Program-made: the position numbers and the translations under genes
The notes under the pieces: generated by a model
The model's database searches: none
What the model was told of the DNA's origin: nothing
What the model saw: only the letters and a program-made list of their open reading frames with translations
Part shown: positions 54,753 to 57,509 of the stretch, one piece after another
Numbering within the stretch: position 1 is the stretch's first letter
How the letters are laid out: every line of letters begins with the position of its first letter
DNA from: Deltaproteobacteria bacterium
GTDB lineage: Bacteria > Desulfobacterota > Desulfuromonadia > Desulfuromonadales > JAAYDE01
Direction: 5' to 3'
Length of the DNA: 57,509 nt
Assembly: GCA_016934985.1 (NCBI GenBank)
Contig: JAFGRU010000039.1
Location: 1-57,509 of the forward strand

Positions 54753-56066
54753 ATGAATCCGCTGGCGGTGGAACTAAATGAAAAACTCGCAAAAAACAAT
54801 CCTCACGTTCTTGAATTATTGTCTGAAACCGGCAAGGACTTTTTCTTTCCCAAGGGCATTCTTAGCCAGTCAGCCGAAGCCAAATCCAAAGCCCACAAAT
54901 TCAACGCCACCATCGGCATCGCCACTGAAGACGGCAACCCCATGTATCTCCCATGCATCAGGAAACATTTCCCCAATTTCGACCCAAGCCAGATTTTTCC
55001 TTATGCACCGCCAGCCGGAAAACCGGAACTTCGCCAATTGTGGCGCGAAAAAATGCTCCAAGAAAACCCGACTCTTAAAGGCAAACATTTCAGCACACCC
55101 ATTGTTACCAATGCTTTGACCCACGGACTGTCCATTGTCGGTGATCTGTTCATCGATCCCGGTGATCACATTGTTGCACCAGACCAAATATGGGGAAATT
55201 ACCGCCTTACCTTTGAGGTCCGCAATAAGGGCGTTTTTAGATATTTTCCGTTCTTCAATGAAACCAACAGGTTAAATGTCGATGCCTTCAGTAAAACATT
55301 AAAGGAAAGCGCCCGAGAAAAAGGCAAGGCCATGGTGCTTCTAAATTTCCCCAATAATCCGACAGGCTTCACACCGTCGGTTGAGGAAGGAGAATGTATC
55401 GTCGCGGCCATTCGCGAGGTGGCTGAAACTGGCTGCAACATCCTTGTTCTTATCGACGATGCCTATTTCGGTCTCTTTTACGAGGATTCCCTGAAGGAAT
55501 CCCTGTTCGGCCGCCTGGCCAACCTTCATCCCCGCATCCTCGCGGTCAAAGTCGACGGCGCAACCAAGGAAGACTTCGTCTGGGGCTTTCGTACCGGTTT
55601 CATTACGTTTGCCGACGGCCACTCCGAAGCAAATCCGGAAGTCCTCGACGTCCTTGAAAAAAAGACCATGGGTATTATCCGGGCAACCATATCCAACTGT
55701 CCGCATCCTTCCCAGACCTTTATCCTCGATGCCTTGAAAAACCCTGATTTTGCCAGGGAGAAAGAAGCCAAATTCAATATCCTCAAAAATCGCGCTCTGG
55801 AGGTCAAAGCTGTTCTGGGCCAGGACAAATTTAAGGAGGTATGGGATTACTACCCATTCAACTCGGGCTATTTCATGACCCTGAAATTAAAAGAGGTTGA
55901 TGCCGAAGCCTTGCGGGTCCATCTTCTTGATAAATACGGCGTCGGTACAATCTCCACCGGCAAGCGGGATATGCGCATCGCCTTTTCCTGTATTGCCAAG
56001 GAACATATCGCCGAGCTTTTCGATATCATTTTTCAAGGAGCGAGGGATCTTTTAACCCGCGATTAA
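54753..56066 (+). CDS. Class I/II PLP aminotransferase
   Basis: 437 aa from the ATG at 54753, which has AAGGGGG upstream. The PLP lysine is K272 in VDGATKEDFVWGFRTGF, where the following Arg is also a family residue. NFPNNPTGF and VLIDDAYFGLFY supply the Asn, Asp and Tyr around the cofactor. The C-terminal Arg for the substrate carboxylate is in DMRIAFSC. It would transfer an amino group between an amino acid and a keto acid. Substrate specificity cannot be decided. It is followed by the nucleotidyltransferase gene after 40 bp. Confidence 0.88.
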   Translation: MNPLAVELNEKLAKNNPHVLELLSETGKDFFFPKGILSQSAEAKSKAHKFNATIGIATEDGNPMYLPCIRKHFPNFDPSQIFPYAPPAGKPELRQLWREKMLQENPTLKGKHFSTPIVTNALTHGLSIVGDLFIDPGDHIVAPDQIWGNYRLTFEVRNKGVFRYFPFFNETNRLNVDAFSKTLKESAREKGKAMVLLNFPNNPTGFTPSVEEGECIVAAIREVAETGCNILVLIDDAYFGLFYEDSLKESLFGRLANLHPRILAVKVDGATKEDFVWGFRTGFITFADGHSEANPEVLDVLEKKTMGIIRATISNCPHPSQTFILDALKNPDFAREKEAKFNILKNRALEVKAVLGQDKFKEVWDYYPFNSGYFMTLKLKEVDAEALRVHLLDKYGVGTISTGKRDMRIAFSCIAKEHIAELFDIIFQGARDLLTRD

Positions 56067-56106
56067 AAAGTCAGGGCTACCCGGATTCCTTTTAACCGGC
56101 TAATCC

Positions 56107-57396
56107 ATGAAAGCCCTCAACCACTTTTTCGAAAACAACTCCTTTTTCCTGACCTGCCTGCAAAAGGCCCGACAGGGACAGGAATGTTTTTTGGTCGGCG
56201 GCGCCTTGAGGGATGCCCTTCTTGGCCGCAAATGCGCCGATTACGACCTCATCACCCCCGGTGATCCTACGGTTTTGGCTTGCCACTATGCCGAACAGAC
56301 CGGGGGAAGCTGGTTCATCCTCGACCCTGAGCGAAGACACAGCCGGGTGGTCTGCAAAAACCCGCAAGGCAATCTTTCTATTGATTTTGCACCTTTCCGC
56401 TGCGCTGATCTGGAAGCCGACCTGCGGGACCGTGATTACACAATCAACGCCATGGCCCTCCCGCTTCACTCCTCTGACAGCCAGATTTTTGATCCCCTCT
56501 CCGGCCTGTCAGACCTGAGAAATGGGATTCTCCGTTCCTGCTCTGATAACAGTTTTGCCAATGACCCCTTGCGGCTCCTGCGCGGAATACGCCTGGCTCT
56601 GCAGTTTGATATGGAGATTGAAACCCACACCCTATTTCTTATGAAAAATACGGTGGATCTCATTAACCAGGTGGCGGCGGAACGAATCAATAAAGAACTG
56701 GGACGCATATTCAGCCTCGACATGGCATCGCAGGCAGTTTATGTCATGGAGGAACTCGGACTTAACCGCCCTTTATGGGGCGACGCAGGGCTCCACGGAT
56801 CGATTGCCAGAGGTGCCCTCTGGATTGAAAAATTTTGTGCTCTGCTCCTTACTCTTGGTCGGGGAAATATTGACAAAACTCTTTCCGAATGCCTGGAAGA
56901 AGGCTTTTCAAGAGCTGCGCTCATTAAGTTGGGGCTCTTTCTCCGCGGCTACGACCCCTCAGAATTCAACCACCTGCTGAAAAAACTGCGCTTCGCCCGC
57001 AAAAGCCGTCGTCTGCTTGATGACCTTTACCATCTTTCTGAAAGCCTTTTTTGCGACTGGCAAAAACTCAGGTGCGGAGAGCGGGGCAGGGCGCTCTGGG
57101 TTGAATCTTTTGGCAACTACCCCCTTGAAATGCTGCTATCACTCGCCGCGTTAAAGGCACCAGAGCCACTTGGTGCCGTGCGTTTTATTTCAGAAACCTG
57201 GGGAAATTTTCTCCAACATAAAAAGGACAACCAACTTCGCGACCTGGTTGAAGCCAAAACCCTTCTCCGGGAAGGGATCAACGAGGAATCTCTTTCCAGC
57301 GTTTTGAAAGCCATCCGCCGCGAAGAGATTGCCGGGCGGGTACATAACGTCGACGAGGCCCTCAACTTTGTCCGGCGCCAGAGAAAAAGGGATTGA
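56107..57396 (+). CDS. CCA-adding/poly(A) polymerase-family tRNA nucleotidyltransferase
   Basis: 429 aa. The head domain FLVGGALRDALLGRKCADYDLI contains the GGxxRD and DxD catalytic sites, and RDYTINAMALPL and DPLRLLRGIRLALQF are the next motifs. I see no HD domain. Unlike the protein at 42432 it has no basic C-terminal tail, so a CCA-adding or partial (A- or CC-adding) enzyme is more likely. A tRNA gene lies directly downstream. Its promoter -35 overlaps the stop codon. Confidence 0.82.
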   Translation: MKALNHFFENNSFFLTCLQKARQGQECFLVGGALRDALLGRKCADYDLITPGDPTVLACHYAEQTGGSWFILDPERRHSRVVCKNPQGNLSIDFAPFRCADLEADLRDRDYTINAMALPLHSSDSQIFDPLSGLSDLRNGILRSCSDNSFANDPLRLLRGIRLALQFDMEIETHTLFLMKNTVDLINQVAAERINKELGRIFSLDMASQAVYVMEELGLNRPLWGDAGLHGSIARGALWIEKFCALLLTLGRGNIDKTLSECLEEGFSRAALIKLGLFLRGYDPSEFNHLLKKLRFARKSRRLLDDLYHLSESLFCDWQKLRCGERGRALWVESFGNYPLEMLLSLAALKAPEPLGAVRFISETWGNFLQHKKDNQLRDLVEAKTLLREGINEESLSSVLKAIRREEIAGRVHNVDEALNFVRRQRKRD

Positions 57397-57422
57397 CAAA
57401 AAAACCGGCAGGCAATTATACT
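57393..57422 (+). promoter_or_regulatory. Sigma-70 promoter of tRNA-Gly
   Basis: TTGACA (57393-57398) overlaps the stop codon of the upstream gene; an 18-bp spacer leads to TATACT (57417-57422), 12 bp before the tRNA. Confidence 0.7.
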
Positions 57423-57434
57423 TTTTTTCGCTTG

Positions 57435-57509
<75 letters not shown>

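Overview
The window reads as a stretch of chromosome from an anaerobic, free-living Gram-negative bacterium. It most resembles the Desulfuromonadales (Geobacter, Desulfuromonas, Pelobacter). I base this on the gene set: PaaK plus ACT protein, HyuAB, several LIV-type ABC importers, an LptFG and Mla outer-membrane lipid system, stand-alone cyclic-nucleotide-domain proteins, and a UGA-containing HesB-like selenoprotein. This is inference from gene content and I could not run a search. I saw no prophage, CRISPR array or rRNA.

Left part (1-19.6 kb). A branched inverted-repeat element sits at the very start. It is followed by a DedA/PAP2/LssY membrane protein, an unknown 300-aa protein, a cyclic-nucleotide-domain protein, NAD malic enzyme and a DJ-1/PfpI protein. 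On the minus strand lie a sulfur operon (Rrf2 regulator, O-acetylhomoserine sulfhydrylase, cysteine synthase) and an LPS-export operon (LptF, LptG and an exported IPT-domain protein). The plus strand then resumes with an HU/IHF protein, a second cyclic-nucleotide-domain protein, a Na/Pi cotransporter with a PhoU tail, PaaK plus an ACT protein, tRNA-Pro(GGG) and a small coiled-coil protein.

Middle (19.6-39.4 kb). HyuA/HyuB are followed by a convergent lipoprotein with a sensor-like domain and a long coiled coil, then by an OtsB phosphatase paired with a GH65 sugar phosphorylase. Two complete LIV-type importers come next, divergently transcribed from a 343-bp control region. In the minus-strand operon (livH-livM-livG-livF-livK), livF is fused in frame to a second phenylacetate-CoA-ligase-type enzyme, which suggests uptake coupled to CoA activation of a carboxylic, probably aromatic, acid. 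The plus-strand operon (livK-livH-livM-livG-livF) has a near-consensus promoter and two intrinsic terminators inside its leader, so it is probably controlled by attenuation.

Accessory zone (39.3-42.2 kb). tRNA-Gln(CUG) is followed 882 bp later by a second copy of its 3' end plus terminator. Between the copies is a small methyltransferase gene. Beyond lie an orphan cysteine-rich ORF, a decayed IS200/IS605 transposase and a small exported protein. This looks like the remains of an integration site.

Right part (42.2-57.5 kb). Poly(A)-polymerase-like PcnB, a glycine-zipper protein, an FmdB zinc ribbon, a HesB/IscA-like selenoprotein with in-frame UGA, a TerB/J-domain protein, an EamA transporter and a zinc-ribbon/receiver protein with a duplicated C-terminal module come first. 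Two tiny membrane proteins follow, then an exported aromatic-rich repeat protein upstream of mlaE-mlaF-mlaD. MlaD carries five exact-period 34-residue repeats. A class I aminotransferase, a second nucleotidyltransferase of the CCA/PcnB family and tRNA-Gly(CCC) end the window.
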